Assembly (NCBI RefSeq): GCF_002078875.1
Contig: NC_034421.1
Coordinates: 15,147,218 to 15,211,217 of the forward strand
Direction of reading: 5' to 3'
Source: Numida meleagris
Lineage: Eukaryota; Chordata; Aves; Galliformes; Numididae
DNA length: 64,000 nucleotides
Every line of letters starts with the position of its first letter. Position 1 is the first letter of the stretch. Of the stretch, positions 14,350-25,719 are shown piece after piece. The notes beneath the pieces are model-generated. The model did not search any database. It was given only the letters and a program-made list of their open reading frames with translations, and was not told where the DNA came from. The translations under genes were made by a program, and so were the position numbers.

Positions 14350-14509
14350 AGCGCAGAGCCGCGCACAGCACCGCGCGTAGCAGCGCTCCATGAGCCGCCG
14401 CCGGTGCGGGGGGTGGCCCCGGCGCTGCGCTCGCTGACCGCCGGGCCGGGATGTGAGTGGCGGCGGCTGGAACACGGCTGCCCCGCCGCTCTCGGCCGCG
14501 GCACCGGCG
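14350..14509 (+). other. GPRC5B: Candidate noncoding first exon of GPRC5B
   Basis: A GC-rich segment just downstream of the GC boxes ends at a good 5' splice site (GGCG followed by gtgagtggg, intron starting at 14510). A second possible donor (gtgagtgg) lies about 55 bases earlier. The start is a guess from the position of the GC boxes. It contains an ATG at 14390 whose frame is open only by composition, so it is read as 5' UTR. Assignment to GPRC5B is inferred from orientation, distance and the known layout of the gene in mammals. Spliced cDNA or CAGE would settle it. Confidence 0.45.
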
Positions 14510-17500
14510 GTGAGTGGGAGAGTGGGGGGGCGGGAGGGGGCTGCCCCGACCCCGGACAGGTGCGCGGGAGGTGGGAGGCACGGAGCTGCGTCCCCGCTCC
14601 GCCCCGCCGTGTGCCCGCGGAACGGGAGCGGACAGCGGCTGGGGCCGGGAGTCAGGGAAGGGGATTAGAGGGGATATAGGGCGAGGGGGTGGAGGAGGGG
14701 TCTGGGAAGGACTGGCGAGGAGGGGAGTTCGGAGACGGGGGGGAAGAAGAGCGGGGGTAGTGGGGGGAGGAGGAGAGGCGGAAAGCGGAGAGAGAAATGA
14801 GCGAAGGGACAAAAGAGCGGGGCCGGAGCGGGATGTACAGGACGGAGGGAGGAGGTGCCGGGGGGGGGCGGCGGCTGCAGGGCTGTCCCAGTGGGAAGGA
14901 GCCGAGCTGCGCGCGGGCGGTGGGCCCGACCCGGGGGGGACCCTCGCTCTGACCCCACAGCCTCGGTCTGGTCGGGAGGCGCGGGGGTGGGGGGGGCGGA
15001 GGGGCGGCCCGGGGCGGAGCGGTGCCGCTCGGGGCGGCCGCACCGCGGCTGTGTTTCAATGCAGAGCCCTCGGTCTACTCCCGCCCCCCGCAGCCGAGTA
15101 GCGATGGGATTTAGTACTTATGTGAACCCTTTGTTTACGCCCGAGCTAATGGTTATCCCGCGGTAACGGGATTTCCTCTACTGGAGCTGCGCTCCGGGGT
15201 TGGTTACCGGCGGAGCGCTGAGCGCTTCTCAGCGGCGCTCACAGCCGCGGAGCGCAGTGCGGAGGTGCTGAGGCGTTCTCATCGTGAGGAAACCCGTCTG
15301 TGTGAGGCTGTGACGTGAAGAGAAACAGTCGTCTGAAAACGAGCAGAGCAAAGGGAACCATTGACCGCTTGCCATCGATCGCGCTCAGCAGCGCAGCGCG
15401 GCGGGGCTGACAGCCGCGGGCAGTGCAGGCGCCGGGGGCACCGGAGTCCGACCGAGGGGAGCAGCGCTGCGTGTTGCGGAGTACGTCTCGTTCTGTGCGT
15501 CTTCGGAGCGGGGCCGCGATCTGTGCAGCCGTGAGCGGTGCGTGCGTTACTCTGACACGGGGCACGTCTCAATCAGCGCTGTAGTTTTGCATCCACGGCG
15601 CAATAGCAGTGTTAATTATTATTCCAGAAATGCATCTCCCAGCAGTCCCGTCCTGGCTGGGCTGCTGCCGCTCCGCTGTCAGCCTCCGAGCCCGCTCCTC
15701 ACCCGAGCAGAAGGTGCTGGCAGAGACCCCGCGCTGCGATGGGGGGGGGGGGAAGGAACTGGGGGCTCTTCCTGCGCTCAGTTATGGATGGATTTCCTCC
15801 TGTGTGGTTGGATGCATCCTCCTGCATTGCTTTGTTAATGTTAGGACTGTAAAAAGGGGATCAGGTAACACAGCAAACCATAAATACCATCACCTTATAT
15901 CTTTGTGCGGTTGTAGCATTGTTCTTTACACGTACGTATTCTCTAGCAGCATACAGTGCAGTTTTGACTAGATGGGAGGTGTTTGCAGTCTTTGCCCGGA
16001 AGACGATAGCAATGGAAAGCCTCATTGACTTTTAACCATGACAACTTTGGAAGGAGAACAGTGAGGTTTTCTGTTCCCACTGAGCTGCCTGCAGCCATGC
16101 TTTGTGCAGCCCGTGTGTCAATTCTGTTGTGGTTTGTGCTCTGTCCTACGCTGCAGCGCAGGGACCAGTCAGCTGCAAAGCGCAGTCCCCGCTGTGCTGG
16201 GAGCGGGTCCGGGGCTGCTGGCTGCGGCCCGGCTCTGCAGCTGTCCCGCTGTTTGTTTGCTGCTTGTGTCTGAAATGTCTGAAGCTTCTCGATTCACATC
16301 ATGTGCTTGTGTCTGCTCTCAGACTCAGGTATGTTGGCTTAAACAGTTGTAAAGAAATATAATTTTGGAGGGGGATCTGGGGCCAGAAGAAAAGAGACTC
16401 GAGTTGGTTCCTCCTGTGCCAGCGGTTGCACCGCGCTGCAATGTCTCTGTGCCAGTCGTGCTGTGCTCCCGCTGCAGCTCCGGTGGTGGCAGAGCAACGT
16501 GCCAGTGCGCTGCCACGCTGCCGGGCTGTGCGGCTCTGCTAAGAGCTGATCTGGGTGTAAAGAAGAGGAAACACCGTCGTGCAGCCACTGATGTGTGCAG
16601 CTGCTGAGATGAGGAGCCGGTTTTGCTATGGAGCCTCGAGGTACACGGGCTCACCACCCACAGCACAGGCTGGAGGAAGCCACTGTTTTAACAACAAACC
16701 CACGCTGATATCCTTTGCTTTTTCAAAACAACTTTTCTGGCAAAAAGGCTCTCTTTTCCCTCACATTTACTCCATCTGTGGCTTCAGCTGAAGCTGTGGT
16801 ACTCCTGTGCCAGACTTGTACGTTGTGCAGCACTGTTCTCCCCAGCCCACGCAGCGTTGTGGGTCCGCTGCCAGTACCAGTGCTGGAAGGATTCCGGCTG
16901 GCATCCCCAGGGGCTTGGCTGCCAATAGTGCTGGTTCTGACCCAGTCAGTCCGCAGCACTCTGCTGTGAGCATGGCCGTATCGATGGCAGTGGGGAGGAG
17001 AAGTTCCCTCTACGGAGCTCTGCTTGCAAGCTTTGGTGCAGAAAGGCTCTGCTGGTCAGCACGAGTTGCCGACATGTGACGGGAATGTGATTCCACCCCA
17101 GGAATACTGTCAGCAGTCTCAGCAAGCTCTGGTTTGATACTGCAGCTCTGTCAGTGCCTTCTAAGAGAACTACTGCTCGTTTCCATCAGCTCTCCTAGAA
17201 GTAATTTCACAAATCAAAGTAACTTAGGAAAAGTTCTCTTGAGTTGAACATCTCTGCCTTTCTGAGGATATATTTTGTCTGAATTCGGAATATATTTTGA
17301 CACAGATTCATTCCCCCTTTCCAGAGGAAACTACTCCTTCACACAGGGGGAAATACTTAGCATCATTAACCCTCCCTTCCCAAACACTTCCACATAGGAA
17401 GAGGAAAGAAGTGATGGGCTGACAGTATGACTGCTTACCCATGCAGCACCATCGCCATGGAAACAGACTGTCCTAGAATAGCTCCATCACATGAGGGTTA

Positions 17501-19997
17501 CATGACATGAATAAAGTAGCCAGAAAACTGGAAAATATCTTAGAACTGGCGATACTTGCACGTAATTCATTACCCCCCAGGTCTTTGGAGAGCAGTAAAT
17601 AAACAAAGCTGGTATTAAAGTCAGTGTCGTGCATGTATATCATTACGTATAAGTGAGAGGATAGTGGAAAACAAGCATGATCCTCATTTAAAGGGCTGTT
17701 TGTTGCGTCCAGTTTGGGATACGTTATTTTAGAAGGAGTTTCATATAATTTTCCATGTGATCTCCTGCTTCTTGAAATCGGTACCAGTGGTTTTCAGCAG
17801 TGGATCCCCGTGGATTTCCTCTGTGCATCAGCAGGCACTGACTGTTCTGCACTCCTTAGGAGATTTTGGATGTTCTAACAAGTAAATGCAGTAGTTGAAG
17901 TAAGAACTGCCTGTGCATAGAAGGGATTGCAAAATGACCTTTGAGATGTTTCCTTCTAGTTAATTATGAACTCACAGGGCAAAGAGATTTATTGAGCATA
18001 ACCATTTTCAATAGAGAAATGAATATATTTCACTGATGATTAATTTTCTCTCTGTAAAGTCAATGTTTTTTAACGTGTTGTGACAGTCACTGGGAAATCT
18101 ATTACACAAACCAGATACAAGCAAGTAAATATTCTTCCAATTCGCCATAAAGAAAACTGCAGTTAGGTAGGAAAAAAAAATCATTATTCACCAGCTGCAT
18201 GTCATCCCACTGTTAGAACGTGCTAGCCCTCCCAGCAGTGTGAGGACCCTGTCAGTCCTGTGGGCAGGCACAGCTCATTCATTACTTTTCTTCTCATTTG
18301 TCCAACCCACATCATGTTATGTGTCATAGCTCCCGCTGCAGAGATGAAGTTTTGTAGTATGCTTTTTTGTCTGCTGTGTGAATGAAGAGCATAAAGCCAT
18401 TACGCGTTCATATTAGTCCGTTTGTTGTCTTGGTGCCTCTGATAGGAAACAGAATAATTTCCGTCATCTGTCTCAAGACACAGACTTCCAATGGACACCA
18501 TTCACACCTCAGTGAATGGGGAATGAACATGTTTAAAGATTGAGATCCTCAGGATTTTACTTTGGTCACTAAAGGACTAGAAGGCGCAGGAGAAAACCCA
18601 TAGTTCTCATCTGTAATAGTCTCTGTGCTGTTTCATGCAGTGTATGTAAGTGGTTTTTGCATCGGTTAGGACTGATCACCTCCAATATAACAACTTTGCA
18701 CCATTAATGAGAGTTGAAAATGGTTTAAAGTAAACTTTTTTTTGTGTTTTCCTTAGATGCATTTCTGATTTATAAAGCATCATTAAGTGGGAAGGCATTT
18801 AGGGCTTCGTGTAATTTGCTACTGATAGCTTCTCAACTTCTTGCTCTGTGTCGTAAAGATGCCCTGTAAGCTGTGTGAGTAACATTAGTGCCTGCTTACA
18901 CGGTGCTTTTCTCCCACAGACAGAGGCCTTATTCTGAGCGTGTTAAGCTAGGCACGCAGCTCGCATTGCTGAGCGTTACCCACCTGAAACCCGCAGCACT
19001 GACTGCAAGCGAAGGTCAACGGGGAGAGGTTTCCTATCTGGTGCCTCTTGTGTTTACCGTCTGTGGGGCAGATTGTTCCTTAAAGGCTACATTTTAACAG
19101 TGCCCTGCTTTGCTTAGTAAAAGCAAATGCTGTTAGGTGTGTCTTTTAAAACCACCTAATCCCTGTTCTTCCTAAAACTAGGAAGTTGTCCTGACTTGTT
19201 GGAATTTGTCCAGCCTTTTGGTCCCAGTGGGCAAGTGTGATGTGCTGTGGTCCTGGAGAGTTTACAGTTGTTCACTCTGTAGCCCAGGGAGAGCGATGCT
19301 CTGGTTTTTGTTGTTTGTTTCATTTGAATGACTTTAGATTTGCTTAGGAGCACAAAGAGTCATTCATTTTTGATTAGTTGATTGATGACACTGCATGTGT
19401 GCGCCATTGTTGCAGGACGTGGGGGTTTCTCTAGCCAACCATTCCCATTTGCAATTGCAACCCAATACCTGGGCTTTGAAAGAAGATGAAAGGAATGAAT
19501 ATTATAACTGCCTATTGACTGAGGAGGAAAAGAAAATTTTCCTTTTTTTTTTTTTAAAAAAAAGGTTTTTGCTCTGTCTACATTCCAGTAAAAGGAGCAA
19601 ACCTGTGAAATGGTCTAATTCTGATACAACTTGCCCTTGTGTCAGCTCCAGTGCAGTTCCCACATTCTTTAAGAACCTGAATCTGAACAATAAAATACTG
19701 TAGATAATACATTATTTCACAACACGATAAATAATTTCTCCTGGCTGCGTTTTCGGATATTTGCAGGGATGGTGCTTGGGAATGCTTACAGTCAGTGCAT
19801 ACACAGAAATGAATCAGTTTGCACTCTGTGTTCAGCAGGCAAAAGTTTATTTCTGGGAGGGCAGGAAAAGGGCATAGGGGTCTGCTACTCCAGCTGAAAA
19901 TCGTGCGCAGAAAAAAGAGTAAATAAGAGCTATTGAAACAGGCTGTACTTCCCATTGCTGTCGAGTCCTTCAAAGTGACCAGTGGCTAAACACCCAA
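14510..19997 (+). other. GPRC5B: Probable 5' intron of GPRC5B
   Basis: About 5.4 kb between the candidate first-exon donor and the first coding exon. It starts inside the CpG island, stays moderately GC-rich to about 16.6 kb, then becomes ordinary AT-rich intron. The 3' splice site is not certain: the nearest AG upstream of the start codon is at 19979-19980, with a mediocre pyrimidine tract, and better tracts end at about 18919 and 19415. No repeats of a known family were recognised. Confidence 0.5.
15741..15752 (+). repeat. Homopolymer G run (12)
   Basis: Twelve consecutive G at the trailing edge of the CpG island. It is prone to length variation and sequencing error. Confidence 0.9.
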
Positions 19998-21027
19998 ATG
20001 TTTATTGTCTCAGACAGAAAAATGAAAACCTACCCAGCCATTGGTTTCTTCGTCCTCTTCGTCATCAGCTATGGCTCTTCTGAAAACTCCAGCATGCCGA
20101 GAGGGTGCGGACTGGACCTCCTCCCGCAGTACGTGTACCTCTGCGACCTGGATGCCATCTGGGGAATAGTTGTGGAGGCGGTTGCGGGAGCAGGTGTGCT
20201 GACAACGTTACTGCTGATGCTGATTTTGCTGGTGAGGCTGCCCTTCATCAAGGAAAAAGAGAAGAAGAGCCCCCTGGGAATGCACTTCCTCTTTCTTTTT
20301 GGGACACTCGGACTGTTTGGGCTGACGTTTGCTTTCATCATTCAGGAAGATGAAATGGTGTGCTCTACCCGAAGATTTCTGTGGGGAGTTATCTTTGCTT
20401 TGTGCTTCTCGTGCTTGCTAGCTCAAGCTTGGAGACTTCGCAGACTAGTTCGGCACGGGAAGAGTCCGTCTGGCTGGCATCTAGCTGGTGTGGCGATCTG
20501 CCTGATGCTTGTTCAGGTCATCATTGCAACTGAGTGGTTAATACTGACAGTTGTCAGAGATAACAAGATGGCTTGCAGCTACGAACCAATGGATTTTGCC
20601 ATGGCTTTGATTTATGTTATGTTCCTGATGGTATTTACCATGGGGTTTTCTCTTTTCACTCTCTGTGGAAAGTTTAAGAAATGGAAGAAAAACGGAGTAT
20701 GCCTGATTATAACGCTTTTTTTTTCCATTCTGATTTGGGTAGCCTGGATGACTATGTACCTCTTTGGTAATGCTGAACTAAAGAGAAGAGATAAATGGAG
20801 TGATCCCACTCTTGCTATTGCACTGGTGTCCAGTGGTTGGGTGTTTGTTATTTTTCATGCTATCCCAGAGGTCCACTGTACCATCCTTCCATCACAGCAG
20901 GAAAACACTCCCAATTATTTTGACACTTCACAGCCAAGGATGCGTGAAACTGCTTTTGAGGAAGATATACAGCTTCCTCGGAGCTACATGGAAAACAAAG
21001 CCTTTTCTATGGATGAACATAATGCAG
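19998..21027 (+). CDS. GPRC5B: GPRC5B, first coding exon (7TM domain)
   Basis: GPRC5B (RAIG-2) is a class C orphan receptor with a short N-terminus, a membrane protein reported in lipid rafts. This exon encodes residues 1-343 plus one base. Residues 9-28 look like a signal peptide, N30-S-S is a glycosylation site, and the seven membrane segments fall at about 54-80, 93-115, 126-146, 160-184, 199-222, 233-256 and 271-290. C122 and C193 are candidates for the extracellular disulfide. The first ATG is preferred because the residues before the second ATG (M9) resemble the human start, although M9 (20022) has the better start context and could also be used. The donor is GCAG followed by gtaaga. 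With exons 25607-25719 and 27095-27139 it gives 395 residues, close to the human 403. The gene is convergent with IQCK. Confidence 0.97.
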
Positions 21028-21249
21028 GTAAGAATTTACTATTGAGAACTTTATTTCCGTAGTAGCAAAGAAAATCATCTGTGTGAGACATTTTTCAGGT
21101 GTTGAAAACAAGGCTTACTAAAAAGGCCATATTTAGCACCTTACACATAGCTTGCTTTTAATGTTTTAATTAAGAAGTCACCTTGGTGGGAGAAAAACAT
21201 GAAAAAATATAATACAGAAAATAGATGTTTGGTTAAAATGTTGGGATTC

Positions 21250-21271
21250 TTTTTTTTTTTTTTTTTTTTTT
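21250..21271. repeat. Poly-T tract
   Basis: Twenty-two consecutive T in the GPRC5B intron. No retroposed body could be recognised on the opposite strand, so it is listed as a simple repeat. Confidence 0.9.
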
Positions 21272-23084
21272 GCATTTTGTTTTTTCTTTGACAACCAGAA
21301 CAATTTCAAATGTAAAAGGACAACACCAAAAGCAGAAGGAAAACACAGTGGGAAAAATAACTTCTATTTTAAAACAGTACAACATTTTTTGTCCTTCTCA
21401 GTTAATAACATTTTATATGAAACATGTTCCTAAAAAAAAAAAACAAATAAATTGAGTCCTCCATGATATAAAGGCTCAGTCTCTTCAGCAACAGAATAAT
21501 TATGATTAATCATACTACCATTAAAATAGGACTCAGTGTCCTATTGTGACACTGGAAAAAAAGATGCAAGGTGACATAGAGACAAGTTCAAAGACAGTCT
21601 TTGTTCTGAAGACTTTAACATGCAAACAGGATATGCACAGACAGGTTTCACAGTAATGGTTGCTTTCCTTGTCACAGCCGTTTGGGGACACAGAACAGTG
21701 TGTGATGACATGTAATGAAAATTTGCAATGAAAATGTTGGAGCAGTTACCAAAAGGGCCAGCAAACTGGTTGCTTAAGAGATCCAAAGCATTGCTGAAAA
21801 GTTAGACGTGTATCAGAAAATATACAGGGATGCTTATGAGAGCAGTGATGGAAAGCACCTGATGGTGTTGAGTAGGGTAGGCTGTGTTCTGCTGATGTCT
21901 CATGGTTGGAGAAAGGATTTGGATACTACTCAAACTGCTTTAGTATCCAAGCCAATGGTTGCCACACTGCTATAGCAGTCCCCAAAAGAAGGCTTTGGTT
22001 ATATTGTCAGGGCATTTTACCTCTTTATTCATCTTCACATATCTTTTCCTGGGGTCTTGATGTTTCCTCCGGTTGTAGACCAGGCATGAAGGAAAAGAGC
22101 GCTCCTGTGTGACATTGTTGGGTCAAGAAGGTATTTTCCCTCTATGTGTTTTAGCAGCAGCTTCAAAGGTCTCCACTTTGCATGGAAGCTTTGAACAGAA
22201 AGGAGTTAAGGTCTTGTGAGAATGTAACAAAGGAAGTGGTAAATCAAACAAAATCCACATGGATAAAAGAATAGTTGTTCATTACCAGTGTTCCAAAGGA
22301 GCTTCACTGTAGACTGTAAATGCACTTTTATTTTATTTTACTGCTCTCCATCCCCCATTAAATTAATGTCATAGTAGTGTAAGTGCAGTGACTTCAGTGG
22401 AGTTGTTTCTGACTAAGGCAGATCTAAGAAAAAAATTGGATCTTTTACCCTCCATTATTTTCATTCATGTTTACACTTCCAAAAAAAGAACTGGAAGCTC
22501 CATTTAGATCTAATTGGTCAGTGATCAGGTTTTTTAGTGATATAGGTAGACGCTAGACAGCTATAAAATCATTATAATATCTATTATAGCGTAACTTACG
22601 GTGTTTGAATATAAAATAATTCCTTATCTGATTCCCTTGTTAATATTTATCACAATAAATGAATGTCATTCCTATCCTCATGGCATATGGAGAAAAGGTT
22701 GGATTTCAGTAAATCAAAACAGATTCATTCTTCCTTTGCAGTTGTTCTCTACGATATGTACAGAACTATGACAGCAGGGTTTGGAAACATAACTTACGGT
22801 AGAGTGTTAAATAGAAGTAAAAATACTCAAGTCACATATTATGGCTGTTGAAGTGTTAATTTAAGTCAGATCACTGTATGATGGTTGTCAGTGGCTAAGC
22901 ACCTGTGACCCGTTAGCAACTGCTTTTCTGCAGGTATGTAGAGAAAATTCTCTTCTGTTATTCATTTAATTTAACTCAACTCAAGAATGTATAATTAAGA
23001 GTTCAGAAATTAAGGGAAGAGTACTTTCTTCAATTATGCATAATAACAGTGCTTCAGAGTATAATCTCTACTAGGTGTAAAATT

Positions 23085-23155
23085 TTGGAAGACGTGATTT
23101 ATGGTTGGACTTGAAGGTCTCTTCTGACCTAGATGATTCTAGGGTTCTGTAACCA
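23085..23155 (+). mobile_element. CR1 3'-tail fragment
   Basis: A short relic with the order typical of CR1 3' ends: GGTTGGACTTGAAGGTCTC, then a TGACCTAGATGATTCT-like run ending in a degenerate tail octamer. It is about 70 bases and diverged. It lies in the sense direction within the GPRC5B intron. Confidence 0.6.
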
Positions 23156-25606
23156 GAAAGCACCTCTTAGTTCCCTGACTTTGTTTAAACAAGTGGTTAG
23201 CTTTACTGAGAAAACATGCTTGGTTGAATGTATTTTCCATTAATTCACACTGTACGAAGCAATTTTCTTTAATTTTTTTTCTTTTTTAAAGATTTTATCA
23301 TTTTCAGAATCTGAATAACCTTTAAATTATAGGTTCAAATAAGCATGTATTCTCATAGTTTTTCTCAATGAAATGTAGCCCCAAGTTATACTTACCAACA
23401 AGATCTGTTCTGTTCAGGAATACCATTAACTATTAATAAGGCAAAACAGTTACACGTTCAGTTACTTAACCATCATTTAAACAACACATTAATTTTAATG
23501 TTCATATAATAGATATGTTGAATTTCTTAGAAAACTTACTTTCATTCCTGTGTCTTGTAAAAATATTAGTAAAGTATTTAGAATCCCTGGAAAAGGGCAA
23601 CTTGAATGAGCTCTCAGAGAACTGGAAATGCAATGCACGGTAATAGGGCAGCTTCAGCAAAGCAAATACAATTTGCCTTCTGCATGAAAAACCTGGATAT
23701 GAAATGTGGAGTTCTGCAGCTGTCGTGAAACCCAAGCCTAAGAAGCTCTGCTGCTCACTGAATTTCATTTAACTGTTAGTACTAAACTCACCTCTGAGCC
23801 ACCTAAAAACAAAGCAAACAATTAAAAACATACAAGAGACTATGACCTGACATTTGTTCAAACCTCCTTGGCAACTTTTTTTCACCTATCAATCCTCTAC
23901 GTGACTAAATGTATTTAATAATAACAGGAAAAGTACAAGAAAAAATAATAAAACTACTGTGAAAACAAAATCTTCAAATGAGGATTTTGTCCACAGACTT
24001 TGTCTCTGATTCTCACGTTGGCAGAATTTTAGAATTCTGGCAATAATAGGGAAGGAGAATTCAGCAATCTGACTTTGAAGGTACTGTCTCAGGATAGTGT
24101 TGAAATTACTGAGGAAATTATATACTAGAATGTGTAACTATTTTCATGATAGCATGCATTATAAGGAGATCTTTTTTCTTTGTGTAATACTAAATGCTAG
24201 TGCAATCAGTTGTGTCTAATGCACAGTAAGAAGCCAAATGGCAAAGAAGGAATGCTACTGACCCTGAGATGGTTAAATATAAAATAAAGATACAGAATTG
24301 TGGGGGAACAGATGAAAGCCTCTATTCTAGCGTTCTGGAAAAAAAAATATACGTAATTGTGTATATATATGAATTTTAAGTATAGAGAAGTGAGGAGCTG
24401 TATATATGTAAAGTCAACAGCTAAGCATTTGCAGGGCTGGATTTTTAAATGCCTGTGCTAAGTCGGTACTGTTCGTCATCTCTGCACTACTCCCAGAGAG
24501 AAGAGAGCAGTGGGTAGAGGACTCTGCATAGCAGTGGGCTCCATTTAAATCTTGTTGCACGCAGTGCAAAGATATTAAATCCTGACTTAATTAAGGTTCA
24601 TGCTGAAATTCCTCTAAACTTCAGTTCATCTGTGTTTTCAGCTGGAGACCATAGAATTGTAATTTGAATTAAATCTAAGCGGAATTCCTGCCCCAGGTGC
24701 TCGATCCAGGCACCTATTTACCAGCTGACAGATGAGCACTGCCTGTTGGAACCGCTCAAGCAGTGCGTATAAATGAGCTCTGTTCCCTGGCCACATCTGA
24801 ATTCAGAGAAGCCATTATTTACCCCCGAAGTAAAAAGAGAGTATGTGTGTGCCAATCCCCGGTCTGGTTTAGAGAGAAAGAAGCACATCCCTAACTCTGC
24901 GTCTCTCTTTCAGAATATACATCCTGAATCCAAAGTTGTGCTAAAAGTAATGGAGAAGCTAATGTAGTTCTGCTGTAAGCATTCCGAAGGACCGTCAGTG
25001 CCTTCTCTTTTGCTTCAGTCAATGGCCACGTTTAAGCTATTCGAAAGCAGTATTTACTTCATATTTCTAGTTTCTCAGGGTAAATATAATCTGAAACATC
25101 TGGAAAGTCCTTACGTGCTAGTCATGCTGAAGTAATGCTCAGGGGGACTGCGAGCATGCTTGCTGGCTCAAGCAGTGCTTTGGATCTCTGTCCTTCCAGT
25201 TTGAAAGAAAGCACAGTGAAATAGCATTTCACTTAACCCCACTGTATCCAGACTGGTACGGTAAGCACTTAGCAAAAAACATTGTGGAAGATGCATCAGA
25301 GGTGCATAGACTGAGGATATTTAACTCCTGGTGAAATGAAGCTAAGCAAAATTCAAGAAATGTTTCCCCATTCCACCACAAGCAGTGACTTTTGAGTAAA
25401 GCTTTTTTTTTTCTGAGACCCATATCCAACTCTGTAAGAAAAACTGCTGTTCAAAAACAACATGGAAACTGGTATGGCAGCATAAAAGTTAAAACCAGTG
25501 GCACAGTTCCCAATAACTACACTGGAAGCACAGTATTTTATGGCTTCAAAGGAGATGTGCAGCATTACTTGTGTTCCTAAGAACGATCTCTCTTTTTTAA
25601 ACGCAG

Positions 25607-25719
25607 CACTAAGGACGGCAGGATTTCGAAACGGCAGCTTGGGAAGCCGACCTAGTGCTCCTTTTAGAAGCAATGTGTATCAGCCAACTGAGATGGCAGT
25701 TGTGCTAAATGGTGGGACT
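25607..25719 (+). CDS. GPRC5B: GPRC5B, second coding exon (C-terminal tail)
   Basis: A 113-base exon between a strong acceptor (acgcag) and donor (gtaagtat). It completes an Ala codon begun by the preceding exon and encodes residues 344-381 of the cytoplasmic tail, including a GSLGSRPSAPF stretch and the conserved NVYQPTEMAVVLNGGT segment with a potential phosphotyrosine. The tail carries one copy of a short SLG-x-RPS unit, which as I recall is doubled in the human protein. That would account for the eight-residue length difference. Confidence 0.96.

Larger units (their letters stand above)
13400..15600. promoter_or_regulatory. CpG island, GPRC5B promoter region
   Basis: An abrupt rise in GC content with dense CpG, peaking at about 13.8-15.1 kb. 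It contains GC-box (Sp1-type) clusters, long G runs and no CpG depletion, unlike the flanking DNA. It is the only such island in the window and lies about 5 kb upstream of the first coding exon of GPRC5B, which fits a gene with a noncoding first exon followed by a large 5' intron. Long open frames here on all frames are composition artefacts. The edges are approximate. A TATA box is not apparent, so dispersed initiation is expected. Confidence 0.88.
21028..25606 (+). other. GPRC5B: GPRC5B intron between coding exons 1 and 2
   Basis: A 4.6-kb phase-1 intron bounded by gtaaga and a pyrimidine-rich acceptor (tcttttttaaacgcag). It is AT-rich and holds a poly-T run and a CR1-like 3' tail. No other exon was identified. 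Confidence 0.9.

Noticed and set aside
13554..14393. 279-codon open frame on the + strand
   Set aside because: Arg/Ala/Gly/Pro-rich translation typical of CpG islands. It overlaps the likely promoter and GC boxes.
14102..15043. 313-codon open frame on the - strand, the second longest in the window
   Set aside because: Proline/arginine-rich low-complexity translation of a GC-rich island, with open frames in nearly all six frames. No domain or homology.
18888..19097. Extra GPRC5B 5' exon after the acceptor near 18919
   Set aside because: The acceptor (ttttctcccacag) is good but no matching donor or conserved content was found. Left as intron.
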